DNA of 64,000 nt from Granulicella mallensis (lineage in GTDB: Bacteria > Acidobacteriota > Terriglobia > Terriglobales > Acidobacteriaceae), in NCBI RefSeq assembly GCF_014203225.1, contig NZ_JACHIO010000025.1, positions 29,754 to 93,753 on the forward strand, in the 5' to 3' direction. This document shows, one piece after another, positions 38,972-49,093 of the stretch (position 1 is the stretch's first letter; each line of letters opens with the position of its first letter). Both the position numbers and the translations under genes were made by a program. The notes under the pieces are model-generated. The model did not search any database and was not told where the DNA came from. It saw only the letters and a list, made by a program, of their open reading frames with translations.

Positions 38972-39877
38972 ATGAAACGAGCAATCATGAATTTCGAAAC
39001 AACGACCGTGACACGCCGTACGGTGTTGGGCGGTGTTCTAGCCAGCGCTGTGGCGTCGATGGTGCCGTCAACGGTATTCGCCGAGGTCGTCGACTTTGGC
39101 GCAGATGGCTGTGCCCACGGTTCCCACTCAAACAAAGCTAACCTGTACGCATTTCCTGGCGTACAGCCGGAAACAACCGTAATCGCCGCTACATGGCCGG
39201 TCCGTCTGAATCGATTTGACTCAAGCGCGCAAAAGGAATCGCAGGTCACGATCCACGCGGGAGCCCAGAGGTGGGACGTAGAGCTACCTCGCGGCGCTGC
39301 GGATGCTGTGTTGTTGGAACAGCACGGATCCCGAATTTTTGCTGGCAGCGTCGCCACACGGCCTGGAACAGACGGGGTCGTTCTCAAGGCAGTAATCATC
39401 GAAATGCCAAAGAAGGTGCTGGGCGGCTCGGGAGCTATGGATATATGGGCTGAGCGAGTGTTGCATGCTGGACAGCGGCAGAGAGTCGGATCGCCGTTTA
39501 TCGCCGCCCTTGTCGCGGAAGACGCCGGCTTGGCGAGGTCGTATCACAACATCTCTCCTTCGGACGATCGCGAGATGCTCATGGAAGGCGTCGTCAAGGC
39601 GATTGCAGCAAAGGGGCGCAAGAGCGGAATGGCAGGCGATCCGGATGCGTACGCCCGACGGTTGGCCTCGCGGCTGCTACCCGACGTGCTGCACTACGAT
39701 CCACAGTGGCCTTCGGGCTTTACGTTCGCTGCTCAAAACGGCCGGCACCCGGAGGAAGTTTCCGACCTGGTCGTGAATACCATTCTCAGCGGATCCCCCG
39801 CTCCGGGGTCGCCGAAGGCAGACGTTCGCCTTCAAACGCCGTTCCCATTCTTTTCACGGCACGACTCCGCCGCCTAA
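38972..39877 (+). CDS. Tat-exported DUF4331-like protein A
   Basis: A 301-residue protein; ATG 38972 has a strong AAGGAG upstream, while the longer frame from 38870 has none. The N-terminus carries a twin-arginine signal (TRRTVLGGVLASAVASMV ... FA), so it is probably exported folded. The C-terminal 80 residues (ARRLASRLLPDVLHYDPQ, NGRHPEEVSDLVVN, PFPFFSRHD) match the end of the next gene (VVGRLLPSVLPYELG, NGRPLGDDVMDIML, EFPYFGAAY). The two are thus divergent DUF4331-type paralogues. The function of the family is unknown. It is the first gene of a two-gene unit. Confidence 0.72.
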   Translation: MKRAIMNFETTTVTRRTVLGGVLASAVASMVPSTVFAEVVDFGADGCAHGSHSNKANLYAFPGVQPETTVIAATWPVRLNRFDSSAQKESQVTIHAGAQRWDVELPRGAADAVLLEQHGSRIFAGSVATRPGTDGVVLKAVIIEMPKKVLGGSGAMDIWAERVLHAGQRQRVGSPFIAALVAEDAGLARSYHNISPSDDREMLMEGVVKAIAAKGRKSGMAGDPDAYARRLASRLLPDVLHYDPQWPSGFTFAAQNGRHPEEVSDLVVNTILSGSPAPGSPKADVRLQTPFPFFSRHDSAA

Positions 39878-39919
39878 ACCTTCCGATCTTCTGCAATCAC
39901 TTCATGAAAGAGGTTACGT

Positions 39920-40990
39920 ATGTCGCACCATTTCGATACAAAGCTTGCGAAAGAGGATCCAAGCCTCAACGTCTGCGATTTCTATCTCTTCGAGGGCACA
40001 CCCGGCCACACGGTCATGGCTATGACAGTCAACCCGGATGCGGGTCTGTCTGTGCCAGATGTTCTCCACAAAGAAGGCTTATACGCATTTCGGTTCGACC
40101 TCAATGGTGACTCGCACGAGGACGTAACGTTCAACCTCCAGTTCGGCGATGCCCGTCACGCGGATGGTGAAGAACACACCCACATCCAGAGTTACAAGGT
40201 TCGCAGAGCAACGGGCAAAGATGCCGCTCGCAGTGCCGCGGGTGAAGTCCTGATTGAGGGTGAGACCGAGAAGGTCGAGACCAAGAATGGCATCCGTGCC
40301 TATGTTGGGCTGGCGCCAGATCTATTCGCTGGAGACGCCGTTGCCATTATCGGCTGGATCAAGACGTACTACAAAGAAAAGCGGTATGACGCCAGCCACT
40401 TCCAAAACCGGAAAAACTTCTTCGGTCACCGGAACGTCACGGCAATTGTTCTGGAGGTTCCAAACGAGCTCATCGGAAAGGGCAAAGTACATGCGTGGGC
40501 CACATCGTCACTATACGGTCATGCGCCGGAGATGCAGGTACAACGCTGGGGACTACCGTTGTACACCCACATCTTCCTGACCGATCCTTCGAAGCCGGAA
40601 TTGATCGACAAGTTCAATGCTGCTGGACCGGCCGAGGATGTAGCGAACTACGCCGGCGTGACCGCCGAATTCGCCGAGAACATGTCTACCTATGCAGGAT
40701 CAGTGGTCAATCCATCCGAATACGGGAAGCAGGTCGTAGGTCGTCTTCTCCCCTCCGTCCTTCCTTATGAACTCGGCACAGAAGCTGCGTTCGATCAGGC
40801 AGCTTTCAACGGTCGGCCATTGGGCGATGACGTCATGGACATCATGCTGCAGCTGGCATCGAACACTCCGCTTGCAGATGGCGTTGCCCCAGACCTCAGC
40901 CGCACCCGGAAGGAGTTCCCGTACTTCGGCGCCGCCTATACGAAGGAAGAACAAGTCGGAGTTGTTCCCGTTCCACGTCCCACCAATTAG
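39920..40990 (+). CDS. DUF4331 family protein B
   Basis: A 356-residue protein with the family N-terminus MSHHFDTKLAKEDPSLNVCD followed by DFYLFEG, FRFDLNGDSHEDVTFN, FAGDAVAIIGWI and FFGHRNVTAIVLEVP. DUF4331 proteins are often exported, but this copy has no signal peptide, unlike its partner upstream. AGAGG lies before the ATG, 42 bp after the partner's stop. A good terminator follows at 41056, so the two genes form one unit. Biochemical role unknown. Confidence 0.82.
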   Translation: MSHHFDTKLAKEDPSLNVCDFYLFEGTPGHTVMAMTVNPDAGLSVPDVLHKEGLYAFRFDLNGDSHEDVTFNLQFGDARHADGEEHTHIQSYKVRRATGKDAARSAAGEVLIEGETEKVETKNGIRAYVGLAPDLFAGDAVAIIGWIKTYYKEKRYDASHFQNRKNFFGHRNVTAIVLEVPNELIGKGKVHAWATSSLYGHAPEMQVQRWGLPLYTHIFLTDPSKPELIDKFNAAGPAEDVANYAGVTAEFAENMSTYAGSVVNPSEYGKQVVGRLLPSVLPYELGTEAAFDQAAFNGRPLGDDVMDIMLQLASNTPLADGVAPDLSRTRKEFPYFGAAYTKEEQVGVVPVPRPTN

Positions 40991-41055
40991 AGCAATTCAT
41001 TGTCGCAACGCGCGCAGCACGGCCATCGGTGCTTACTGCAGCGGTAAAGCTCGAA

Positions 41056-41081
41056 GGGGCCGGGTTTTCCGGTCCCTTTTT
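41056..41081 (+). terminator. Rho-independent terminator after the DUF4331 pair
   Basis: GGGGCCGG, loop GTTTT, CCGGTCCC forms an 8 bp stem with one G-T pair, directly followed by TTTTTCGCTTTT. It lies 66 bp after the stop of DUF4331 protein B. Confidence 0.8.
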
Positions 41082-41222
41082 CGCTTTTGGCAACGGACTG
41101 CGGGACCAACGTTCAAGGGCCTCACACTTCAATCGACTCAACTCCAGTCGGACGCACTGAAGGCGTCCTCCTCGATCCCATGCAAACCTCGCAGCCGTAC
41201 GCCGGTTTGGAAGACCACTGAA

Positions 41223-42500
41223 ATGATGATGAGCAAACATGTAACAATCCGGGCCCACGCCCTAGCTATCCTTCTCCTGACGTGGTGTGCAATGTGCTCC
41301 GCGCAAACTTCCTCCGAACCCAAAGGAATGGGGCAGATGACCGGGCGTGACGACTCTGGCGCGGATCGGAAGACCTATACCCTCGGCACATACCCAGAAG
41401 ACCAGAAGCCGTTGTTGGGGAGGGATGCCCTTTCCGATTGGGGACATAAACACAGGGTTCGCTCCTTTGGATGGCTCGATGGAGGATTCACTTCCGTCAG
41501 CAACGCTAGCGGCCTGGTTGCCGAGGCCCCCACCCCAAATCGATTCAGTAACCAGTTCATGCTCGATGCCGCGTGGGTGGTTCTGGAACGATCAACGATT
41601 AAGACTCTTTCATGGGGATTTCGGACTGACTTCTATGCAGGCTCCGACGCAGCTCTCCTCCGCTCGCAAAACCATTTTGGTCTTGATAGCACGCGATGGG
41701 GTACAGAGTTCCGGCAAGCCTACTTCAAATTGCACACACCGATTCTCTTTCGGGAAGGGATCGATTGGACCGCAGGAAGGATCAACATTCCCACAGGTGT
41801 GGAGACGACACTTTCCCCCTACAACCAGCTCTATTCCCGCGGCTATTTCTGGACGCATGATGGTTCGAGTGGCACCGCGTTATTTGCAACCGCCCACACT
41901 AATTCGCAAACCGACATCGTCCTGGGAACGACGATGGGCTACAACACATCCTTCATTCTTCGCGGGCGCGCTCCCGGGTATCTGGCCAAACTTATTTACC
42001 ATCCGTTGACCGAGATGAAACAACAATATCTTGTAACGGTCTATACAGGGCCGAAGCCTCTAGCTGCGGCATCAAACCACGTTGGAACCTGGCAGACACT
42101 TGCTGAACTACAGGCGCGCGAAGTATGGACCCCTCACTTCAATCAAGCTTTCGACGTCGGGTATTTTTCTGATCCGCACGACCCGGCAAACGGGCGGCAC
42201 AACTCGGGCAGTCAGGACGCGTTCGTTATCACGTCTTATGAACTGAATCGAATTGCCGCTTTGCACACGCGGTTGGAATGGTTTGCTGATCCTCACGGAG
42301 CAAGAGCCGCAGTACCGGGCTCCTACGGAGAAGCAACCGCGGGTATTACGCTGCGCCCCAAACCATGGTTCGAGTTTCGGCCTGAGATCAGGGGAGACTT
42401 TTCCGGGCAGCATTCGTTTGGAGCCGCGGACTCGCCTATCCGGCATCGCAACGAATTGAGCGCCGGGTTCGAACTGCTTCTCAAGGGCCGAATCTTTTGA
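41223..42500 (+). CDS. Outer-membrane porin (putative beta-barrel porin-2 type)
   Basis: A 425-residue protein from ATG 41223 (two more ATGs follow), giving a clean signal peptide (AILLLTWCAMCSAQ). The open frame extends left to 40767 but that part overlaps the DUF4331 gene in another frame. The mature part has the features of BBP2/OmpL-like barrels: FGWLDGGFTSVSN, an inner region with WGTEFRQAYFKLHTPI and DWTAGRINIPTGVETT, alternating strands, and a last strand ending in FELLLKGRIF with terminal Phe. It should be a general or sugar porin. It is separated from the DUF4331 pair by the terminator. Confidence 0.8.
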   Translation: MMMSKHVTIRAHALAILLLTWCAMCSAQTSSEPKGMGQMTGRDDSGADRKTYTLGTYPEDQKPLLGRDALSDWGHKHRVRSFGWLDGGFTSVSNASGLVAEAPTPNRFSNQFMLDAAWVVLERSTIKTLSWGFRTDFYAGSDAALLRSQNHFGLDSTRWGTEFRQAYFKLHTPILFREGIDWTAGRINIPTGVETTLSPYNQLYSRGYFWTHDGSSGTALFATAHTNSQTDIVLGTTMGYNTSFILRGRAPGYLAKLIYHPLTEMKQQYLVTVYTGPKPLAAASNHVGTWQTLAELQAREVWTPHFNQAFDVGYFSDPHDPANGRHNSGSQDAFVITSYELNRIAALHTRLEWFADPHGARAAVPGSYGEATAGITLRPKPWFEFRPEIRGDFSGQHSFGAADSPIRHRNELSAGFELLLKGRIF

Positions 42501-42594
42501 GGAGCATGTAGGACACACGCGACGCGCTTAATGAGGGATTGTGAAAAGGACGATCTTCAACTTGCTAATCCGCTCTGCGCTCTCAGGACCGTGT

Positions 42595-43599
42595 TCACTT
42601 ATTGTTGCCCGGCTCTCCGATGAAGTTGAGCGGTATGAACGTAAAACCTTGTTGTGACATCCGTATATGGCCGACGCCAGGAAATGGTAAATGGGAGCCG
42701 GCGATCAGATCCCTCTGAGAGCCAACCTCTTTCAGCATCTTGAAACGTTCCGCTCGGGCTTGTATCGGATCACTATCGAACAGGATTGTTGTCTGGGGCG
42801 TGGTGAGTTGCACCTCGGCCACGTGCACAATGTCACCCCAAAATAGAATTCGCGCACCGTCGCTCACCAGAGAGAACATGGTATGTCCAGGTGTGTGGCC
42901 AGCAGCGCTTATCGCACGTAGGCCAGGCAATACCTCCTCTCCACCGTGGAACCACTTGAAGTGGGCCGCGTCGATGTACGGCTGTATTGCTTTGCGGGTC
43001 TCGACGAAGTTGTTTTCGACGAACTTGGCCTGTTGGTCAGAGGGACGTCTGGAGGCATCTTCCATTGCCCGCTTCTCGTTTTCCGGATTCAGCCAGTAAT
43101 TCGCCTCTTTATCGTCGGCGTGGAGTACAGCATTTGGAAATGCTCGCACGCCATTGCTGGTCAATCCGCCCTCATGGTCCATGTGCATGTGTGTCAAGAA
43201 GATCTCGTCAACCTGATCTGGCTCGTACCCGGACGCCCGAAGATTCGCCATAAGATGATTGAGCGTCGGACCCAGGGTAAGTCCTGCACCCGTATCGATC
43301 AGCACGAGCCTGCCACCGAAATTCAGAAGGAAGCAGTTTACCGAGGTTGCATAAGGCTCCCTGATGAATGACGCTGCGAGTGCGTGGTCCACGAGCGCCG
43401 GGGTGGTGTGGGTAAGCAGTTGATCCATCGGTAGTGGAACGGTCCCATCGGACAAAACCGTGACCTCCACTTCGCCCACTGTAATTCGATAAAAGCCAGG
43501 GGCTTGAAAGCCTGCCTTTTTTGCAGATCCGTGCATATCGGGACTCGCGATTCCTGTGACCGCGATCAATCCAAATACGAAGATGTGCCTGAATTTCAT
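42595..43599 (-). CDS. Exported metallo-beta-lactamase-fold hydrolase
   Basis: A 334-residue protein. ATG 43599 is chosen (GGAGG upstream) and yields a signal peptide (HIFVFGLIAVTGIASP). The MBL metal site is HMHMDH at about 137-142, with LIDTGAG before it, AAGHTPGHTMFSL and FWGDIVH after it, and a final GSHLPFPG. The architecture resembles lactonases of the AHL-lactonase group, but substrate is not fixed by sequence. It follows the GH63-like gene by 132 bp on the same strand and may be in that operon. Confidence 0.83.
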   Translation of the reverse strand: MKFRHIFVFGLIAVTGIASPDMHGSAKKAGFQAPGFYRITVGEVEVTVLSDGTVPLPMDQLLTHTTPALVDHALAASFIREPYATSVNCFLLNFGGRLVLIDTGAGLTLGPTLNHLMANLRASGYEPDQVDEIFLTHMHMDHEGGLTSNGVRAFPNAVLHADDKEANYWLNPENEKRAMEDASRRPSDQQAKFVENNFVETRKAIQPYIDAAHFKWFHGGEEVLPGLRAISAAGHTPGHTMFSLVSDGARILFWGDIVHVAEVQLTTPQTTILFDSDPIQARAERFKMLKEVGSQRDLIAGSHLPFPGVGHIRMSQQGFTFIPLNFIGEPGNNK

Positions 43600-43731
43600 C
43601 TCAAGAGCCTCCAATGCTAGCTGTGTAGATAGATTTGTGAACTCCGCCTAAGCCGAGGACAGGATGATCCTTCGAACTTTTCAGGTGGACTCGGCGTGGC
43701 CTTGCGTCATCGAGAGGCGCACGCAGTGGCA

Positions 43732-46422
43732 CTATTTGTGCGTGCTCGAGACAGGTTTTTGACCACCGCTTTGTTGCAGGAGTTTAGCCACGAGCCCGGT
43801 CCACCCGGTCTGATGACTTGCGCCCACACCCGACCCGTGGTCGCCGTGAAAGTATTCAAAGAAGAGCAGAAGATCTTTCCAGTGTGGGTCGCGTTGGAAT
43901 TTCTCTATGGACCCATAGACTGGACGCCGGCCGGCTTCATTCTTCAAAAAGATGGCGCTCAGACGGTTTGATAGCTCAACCGAGACTTGCGCGAGAGTCA
44001 TCAGCGTGCCGGAGCCAGTGGGGCACTCCACTTTGAAGCTGTCGCCGTAAAAGAAGTGGTACTTCTGCAGCGACTCAATGATGAGATAGTTCATGGGGAA
44101 CCAAATGGGACCCCGCCAGTTGGAATTGCCACCGAATAGTCCGGAAGTTGACTCAGCGGGTTCATAGTCGACGCGATACTCTGTACCACCGACGTACTTG
44201 ATGTACGGGGATTCGAGGTGACTCCGGGACAAGGCTCGCACTCCGTATGGGGACAGAAATTCGTTTTCGTCCAACATAAGGCGAAGAATTGCGCGAAGCC
44301 GTTCTTCGTCGATGATTGATAGAAGGAGACGATCATTTTGGCCGCCATGCATACGGGCGACATTTGAAGTGAGGTCAGGCCGATTCTTGACGAACCAGTT
44401 CAGCCGGCGCGTAAAGTCCGGCATCCTGTCCAGATCGGCCGATTCCAAAGTATCAACAGCGAACAAGGGCGTCAGACCTACCAGAGATCTCACCTTCATC
44501 CGTTCCCAATCACCACTCTTCGAGTACAGGACGTCGTAGAAAAAACCGTCTTCGCTATCCCAAAGCCCTTTTCCGTCGGCGCAGATATGGGTCATCGCGT
44601 GGGCGATGTAGAGGAAGTGCTCCCAGAACTTGCTGGCAACGTCTTCGTAGGCGGGATTGTACCGCGCCAACTCAGAGGCGATGGTGAGCATGTTGAGTGT
44701 GTACATGGCCATCCAGCTCGTGCCGTCGGACTGTTCGATCAAACCAGCCACCGGAAGGGGGGAGCTTCGATCAAAGACTCCAATATTGTCGAGGCCGAGG
44801 AATCCTCCTTCAAAGACGTTCAGACCATCGGCGTCTTTCTGATTTACCCACCAGGTAAAGTTCAGCAGGAGTTTGTGAAATGCAGACTCAAGGAATTTAA
44901 GATCACCTGAGCCTCGGCGTCGTTCTTCGATTCGATATACCCTCCACACAGCCCAGGCATGCACCGGAGGATTCACGTCCCCGAAAGCCCATTCATAAGC
45001 GGGCAGCTGCCCGTTCGGGTGCATGTACCACTCGCGCAACATCAGCGATAGTTGGCTCTTCGCGAAATCCGCATCGACGATCGAAAGCGCGATGCAATGA
45101 AATGCGAGATCCCAGGCCGCGAACCACGGGTATTCCCATTTGTCTGGCATCGAGAGTACGTCTGCGTTGTAGAGATGACCCCACCTGGAGTTGCGCCCTG
45201 TATTTCGTGCGGATGGAGGAGGCGGCTGCTTCGGATCTCCTTCCAGCCATTCTTTGATCACATAGTGATAGAACTGCTTGGACCACAACAGGCCCGCAAG
45301 GGACTGACGCATGACATTTCGTTCGTCATCATTGAGTTCTGCAGGGATGATAGCTGCATAGTAATCGTCGGCTTCCGAGACTCGCGCTTGAAAGATCGCG
45401 TCGAAGCCCTTGAAGGCGTCGGTCAGGCCATCGCCTTTGGTTAACCGGAGACGCAGAACTGCTGATTGTCCTCCCTGGAGGTCCACTTTGTAACGCGCGG
45501 CGGCTTTGCTTCCACGGTTCTCCGGATTGACAGCCTGCATCCGTCCGCTAACGACAACATCATTGATGCCATCTTTGGTGAATGAACGGTTTGGAGAACC
45601 GTATAAGCGCTCGTAGTTTGTCTCATTCTCGGTAAACAACAGATCTGGACTGCCTTCAAAAGACAACCCGTAGGAATTGAACTCAGCCTTCGTTGTAAGG
45701 AATCGAGATTGCCCTGCCTTGTTCTTCACGACTCTGATCTCAGGCGCCTCCTCACCTCCAGTCCACGACCACGTATTCCGGAACCAAAGCGTGGGGAGAA
45801 CATCGAGAGATGCTGCATCGGTTCCACGATTGATTATCGTGATCCGAATCGCTATGTCGTCGACATCCGCTTTCGCGTATTCCACTTGAACGTCAAAGTA
45901 TCGGTCTTCGTCAAAGACACCCGTGTCAAGCAATTCGAATTCAGGCTCATGTTTTCCACGCCGAGCGTTCTCGCTCACAAGTTCGTTATAGGGGAACGCC
46001 GCTTGCGGATATTTATAGAGAAATTTCATGTAGGAGTGGGTCGGTGTCGAATCGACATAGAAGTAGTACTCCTTCACGTCCTCGCCATGGTTTCCCTCGC
46101 TACCGGTCAAGCCGAACAGCCTCTCCTTCACAATCGGATCATGGCCATTCCAAAGGGCCAGTGCGAAGCAAAGGTTTTGGTGGTTGTCGCAGATTCCGCC
46201 TAAACCATCTTCATTCCAACGGTAGGCTCGTGATCGTGCGTGATCGTGCGGAAACGAGTCCCAGGCGGTCCCATTCGCGCTGTAGTCTTCACGCACTGTT
46301 CCCCATCCGCGTTCACTTAGGTAGGGACCCCACTGTTTCCAATGCTTTTCTTTCCGTCTTGATTGCTCTAAACGGGTTTGTTCGGGGTTATCCACTTCCG
46401 CGCTCTTCTTTTCATTGATCAT
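43732..46422 (-). CDS. GH63-like glucosidase (MGH1-type)
   Basis: An 896-residue cytoplasmic glycoside hydrolase; no signal peptide. Diagnostic blocks are [21 protein letters not shown] split as seen near residues 40-60, [29 protein letters not shown], and near the C-terminus [15 protein letters not shown] with an acidic pair in the (alpha/alpha)6 barrel. Members act on alpha-glucosides. ATG 46422 overlaps the stop of the VOC gene as ATGA, so translation is coupled. It is the fifth gene of the SDR-channel-GMC-VOC operon. The long length (about 900) is usual for this bacterial subgroup. Confidence 0.85.
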   Translation of the reverse strand: MINEKKSAEVDNPEQTRLEQSRRKEKHWKQWGPYLSERGWGTVREDYSANGTAWDSFPHDHARSRAYRWNEDGLGGICDNHQNLCFALALWNGHDPIVKERLFGLTGSEGNHGEDVKEYYFYVDSTPTHSYMKFLYKYPQAAFPYNELVSENARRGKHEPEFELLDTGVFDEDRYFDVQVEYAKADVDDIAIRITIINRGTDAASLDVLPTLWFRNTWSWTGGEEAPEIRVVKNKAGQSRFLTTKAEFNSYGLSFEGSPDLLFTENETNYERLYGSPNRSFTKDGINDVVVSGRMQAVNPENRGSKAAARYKVDLQGGQSAVLRLRLTKGDGLTDAFKGFDAIFQARVSEADDYYAAIIPAELNDDERNVMRQSLAGLLWSKQFYHYVIKEWLEGDPKQPPPPSARNTGRNSRWGHLYNADVLSMPDKWEYPWFAAWDLAFHCIALSIVDADFAKSQLSLMLREWYMHPNGQLPAYEWAFGDVNPPVHAWAVWRVYRIEERRRGSGDLKFLESAFHKLLLNFTWWVNQKDADGLNVFEGGFLGLDNIGVFDRSSPLPVAGLIEQSDGTSWMAMYTLNMLTIASELARYNPAYEDVASKFWEHFLYIAHAMTHICADGKGLWDSEDGFFYDVLYSKSGDWERMKVRSLVGLTPLFAVDTLESADLDRMPDFTRRLNWFVKNRPDLTSNVARMHGGQNDRLLLSIIDEERLRAILRLMLDENEFLSPYGVRALSRSHLESPYIKYVGGTEYRVDYEPAESTSGLFGGNSNWRGPIWFPMNYLIIESLQKYHFFYGDSFKVECPTGSGTLMTLAQVSVELSNRLSAIFLKNEAGRRPVYGSIEKFQRDPHWKDLLLFFEYFHGDHGSGVGASHQTGWTGLVAKLLQQSGGQKPVSSTHK

Positions 46423-47450
46423 TGTTTGACAGGCTCCATATGAGTGCCACGCTTGATCAATTCCAAGAGATGGCCGTCGGGATCCTTAACCCACACGGCT
46501 TCCCGATCAGTTCCGTCACGGGCAGGTAATTTGATCCAGTGTGTGAGTGAAAGTCCTTCAATCGCATTGACAGACGCTGGCCCCGGTGTGACCTCCAACG
46601 GGATTTGCCAGCGAGCGACATCGGAGACCCTAAGGTTGGCAGGAATCGGACGACCGGAACTCGGAGTTACGTAATCAAGGAGCTCTATTCCTATACCTGA
46701 TTCGGTCCGAAGGCTGGTGATGACAACATGCGCGTTGAACACCCCGCTAAGGTGCTCTTGTTCTTCCCCGTAGTTCTCGCTGCTTCCGGCAACGTGAAAA
46801 TGAAGGTTGTCGCGATAAAAAGCGATACTCCTCTCAGTGTTAGAAACGGCAATCGCAGTATGGTCTATGCCCAAGAATATCTTCTTTGACGGCATCTGCC
46901 ACTTCGGCTGCCCCTTCCCGGATGGAAAATGGATCAGCTCCAGATAGTGTCCATCCGGATCGCGAAAATAAAATGCAGATATGCCTCCAGCATCCTTGTT
47001 CCACTCCGGTAGGGTTTGAGGAACGTTCGAGACAAAGCTGACGTGCGCCACTTTAAGTCGCTCATAAGCCTCATTCATGTTCGAGACCACGATCGCTACA
47101 TGCTCGAACCAGAGATCATTCGCACGCGAATCGCCAGGAAACGATTTGCCTTTCGGCGAACTGTACTCTGTGATGTCCAGGCATTCGTCGCCAAGTGAAA
47201 GCTTCGCAGTCCTGGCCTTTGTTTCGGGAGACATGGCAGGCGCGAGCCGCGCTGAACTCGACGAGTCCTCCATCTTCACAAGCTGAAAGTCGAGCACCTT
47301 TGTGTAGAACATGACTGCGCGGTCGAGCGAGACCGTCGAGATCGAGGGACAACCTACGCTGGTCACACGAACCGACGCCCTGGCGCGCCCACCGCTGACG
47401 ACCACAAGGCAAACAACCAGCCAACGAATTGTCAGAAATAAGTGCTTCAT
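46419..47450 (-). CDS. Exported protein with two VOC (glyoxalase-like) domains
   Basis: A 343-residue protein from ATG 47450, which overlaps the GMC stop as ATGA; a longer frame upstream lies inside the GMC gene. Residues 1-26 are a signal peptide ([13 protein letters not shown]). Two VOC domains follow (about 30-165 and 185-330), each with the HxxV/I start ([20 protein letters not shown]) and the [10 protein letters not shown] or [10 protein letters not shown] end that supplies the metal glutamate. VOC proteins include glyoxalases, dioxygenases and epimerases; export and duplication in one chain are unusual. The coupling to GMC and GH63-like genes suggests a role in the same sugar pathway. 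Confidence 0.82.
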   Translation of the reverse strand: MKHLFLTIRWLVVCLVVVSGGRARASVRVTSVGCPSISTVSLDRAVMFYTKVLDFQLVKMEDSSSSARLAPAMSPETKARTAKLSLGDECLDITEYSSPKGKSFPGDSRANDLWFEHVAIVVSNMNEAYERLKVAHVSFVSNVPQTLPEWNKDAGGISAFYFRDPDGHYLELIHFPSGKGQPKWQMPSKKIFLGIDHTAIAVSNTERSIAFYRDNLHFHVAGSSENYGEEQEHLSGVFNAHVVITSLRTESGIGIELLDYVTPSSGRPIPANLRVSDVARWQIPLEVTPGPASVNAIEGLSLTHWIKLPARDGTDREAVWVKDPDGHLLELIKRGTHMEPVKQ

Positions 47451-49051
47451 GCCTGCAACGCCTGTGACACTTCCTTGCGCGCATGCATTCGCTCTAACAA
47501 ATGATCGCCAACACGCAGCGCGTTGGCAACGATCGTCAAGCCAGGATTTACCGCACCACTCGAAGGGAAAAAGCTCCCGTCGACTACATAAAGATTGTCG
47601 ACGTCGTGAGCCTTGCAATTAATGTCCAGTGCGCTCGTCAGCGGATCATGACCGAAGCGCACCGTACCATTCTGGTGAGCAACCCCGGCAAGGGGAATCT
47701 GCTGGCCGATAAAGATGTTCCTGTCGAATAGTCCCTGGTGGCATCCGGACCCATGAAACTCGCACGAGGTGCTCTTCATCATCTTTGACAACTGGTGCTT
47801 CAGCCGCTTATGGGCCTCCAGGTTGTTCGGCGTATAGCTTAGAACGATCTCGCCCGCACTGTTGATCGTGACTCGATTCTCGGGGTCAGGCAGGTCTTCC
47901 GATGTGAGCCAGAAGTCGAGTGAATGTTTCGCCATCAACTCGAGACTCCAGCCAGGAGCAATCGCCGGAGCTCCCGCCCTGAGTGTGTCTAGATCCAGTT
48001 TTCCGACAAATGAGATGTGCCCCATCGGATACTCCCACTCACTCGAAGCCTGGTAGAAATCGTTGACCGAAAGCGTCTTCTGGAAAATCGTGGGATTGGG
48101 GCAGAGCGAGAGAGCCATGACCACCGAATTGGTGTGCCCCATGTAGTGCCGACCAACGACGCCCGAGCGGTTGGCCAGACCGTTCGGATGATCGTTATTC
48201 GCCGATCGCAGCAATAGAGCGGCTGAGTTGATCGCTCCGCAAGAGACGACGACAACATCTGCCGACATCTCCACTTGTTCCCCATCGTGCTCAAGCAGGA
48301 CACCAGTAATCTCCTTACCCGATGCGCCTGTCTTGAGAGAAGTGACCTTTGCTTTGGTCAAGAGCGTGACATTGTCGTACATCCGAAGTGTCGGCTCAAT
48401 GCACATCATCTCGGCATCGGATTTTGCGTGGATCAGGCAAGGAAATCCGTCACATGTGTTGCATCGAATGCAGCGGCTCGTGCGCCGGTGCTGCTCATCG
48501 AGGCGCACGCCTAAGGGCGTATGGAACGGATGGAGGCCCATGGACGAGAAATCAGCACTCAATCTCTCGAGCCGTTCTTCATGTGAAATAGCGGGAAAGG
48601 GATAGGGGCCTGTGGTCGGCGGGTCTGTAGGATCGACACCGCGCTCACCGCGAACCTCGAACAGATCCTCGGCCTCATCATAATAGGATTGGAGATCCGT
48701 GTACGAAATGGGCCATGAGGGCGACACGCCGCCCTCATGGCGAATCTCTCCAAAATCGACTTCGCGCAGCCGAAAGAGAGCCGCACCAAAGAACTTCGTG
48801 TTTCCACCCACGTTGTAGTTGGTATGCGGCTCGAGGACCTCTCCATCCTTTGTGCGCCATTTCTCCTTGGCGAGATAGTGTCCCTTGAGGTTGACCTCCA
48901 GAGAACTCCAGTTTTCCTTCTCACGCGGAACGTAGTCGCCGCGCTCAAGAATAAGGATCTTCATCCCTGACGGAGCCAGGCGTTTGGCCAGCGTAGCTCC
49001 TCCTGCACCTGTACCGATAATGATGACGTCGTAACGCGTTTGCTGTGCCAT
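47447..49051 (-). CDS. GMC-family FAD oxidoreductase with four-cysteine motif
   Basis: A 534-residue flavoprotein with an N-terminal FAD fold (IIGTGAGGATLAKRLA), the GMC block NYNVGGNTKFFGAALFRLRE, and a C-terminal active-site region (FHGSGCHQGLF, NLYVVDGSFFPSSGAVNPGL). Residues 194-205 have C-x2-C-x2-C-x4-C (CIRCNTCDGFPC), which may bind a metal or cluster. Such GMC proteins oxidise sugars or alcohols. GGGAGA precedes ATG 49051. It follows the MIP channel by 42 bp and is translationally coupled to the VOC gene. Confidence 0.87.
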   Translation of the reverse strand: MAQQTRYDVIIIGTGAGGATLAKRLAPSGMKILILERGDYVPREKENWSSLEVNLKGHYLAKEKWRTKDGEVLEPHTNYNVGGNTKFFGAALFRLREVDFGEIRHEGGVSPSWPISYTDLQSYYDEAEDLFEVRGERGVDPTDPPTTGPYPFPAISHEERLERLSADFSSMGLHPFHTPLGVRLDEQHRRTSRCIRCNTCDGFPCLIHAKSDAEMMCIEPTLRMYDNVTLLTKAKVTSLKTGASGKEITGVLLEHDGEQVEMSADVVVVSCGAINSAALLLRSANNDHPNGLANRSGVVGRHYMGHTNSVVMALSLCPNPTIFQKTLSVNDFYQASSEWEYPMGHISFVGKLDLDTLRAGAPAIAPGWSLELMAKHSLDFWLTSEDLPDPENRVTINSAGEIVLSYTPNNLEAHKRLKHQLSKMMKSTSCEFHGSGCHQGLFDRNIFIGQQIPLAGVAHQNGTVRFGHDPLTSALDINCKAHDVDNLYVVDGSFFPSSGAVNPGLTIVANALRVGDHLLERMHARKEVSQALQA

Positions 49052-49093
49052 GATTCTCCCTTGGGATGCGTGGTTAGAGAGCCGTCTCCGGTA

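Noticed and set aside
40767..41222. N-terminal extension of the porin frame
   Set aside because: It overlaps the DUF4331 gene in another frame and the terminator; the signal peptide starts at 41223.
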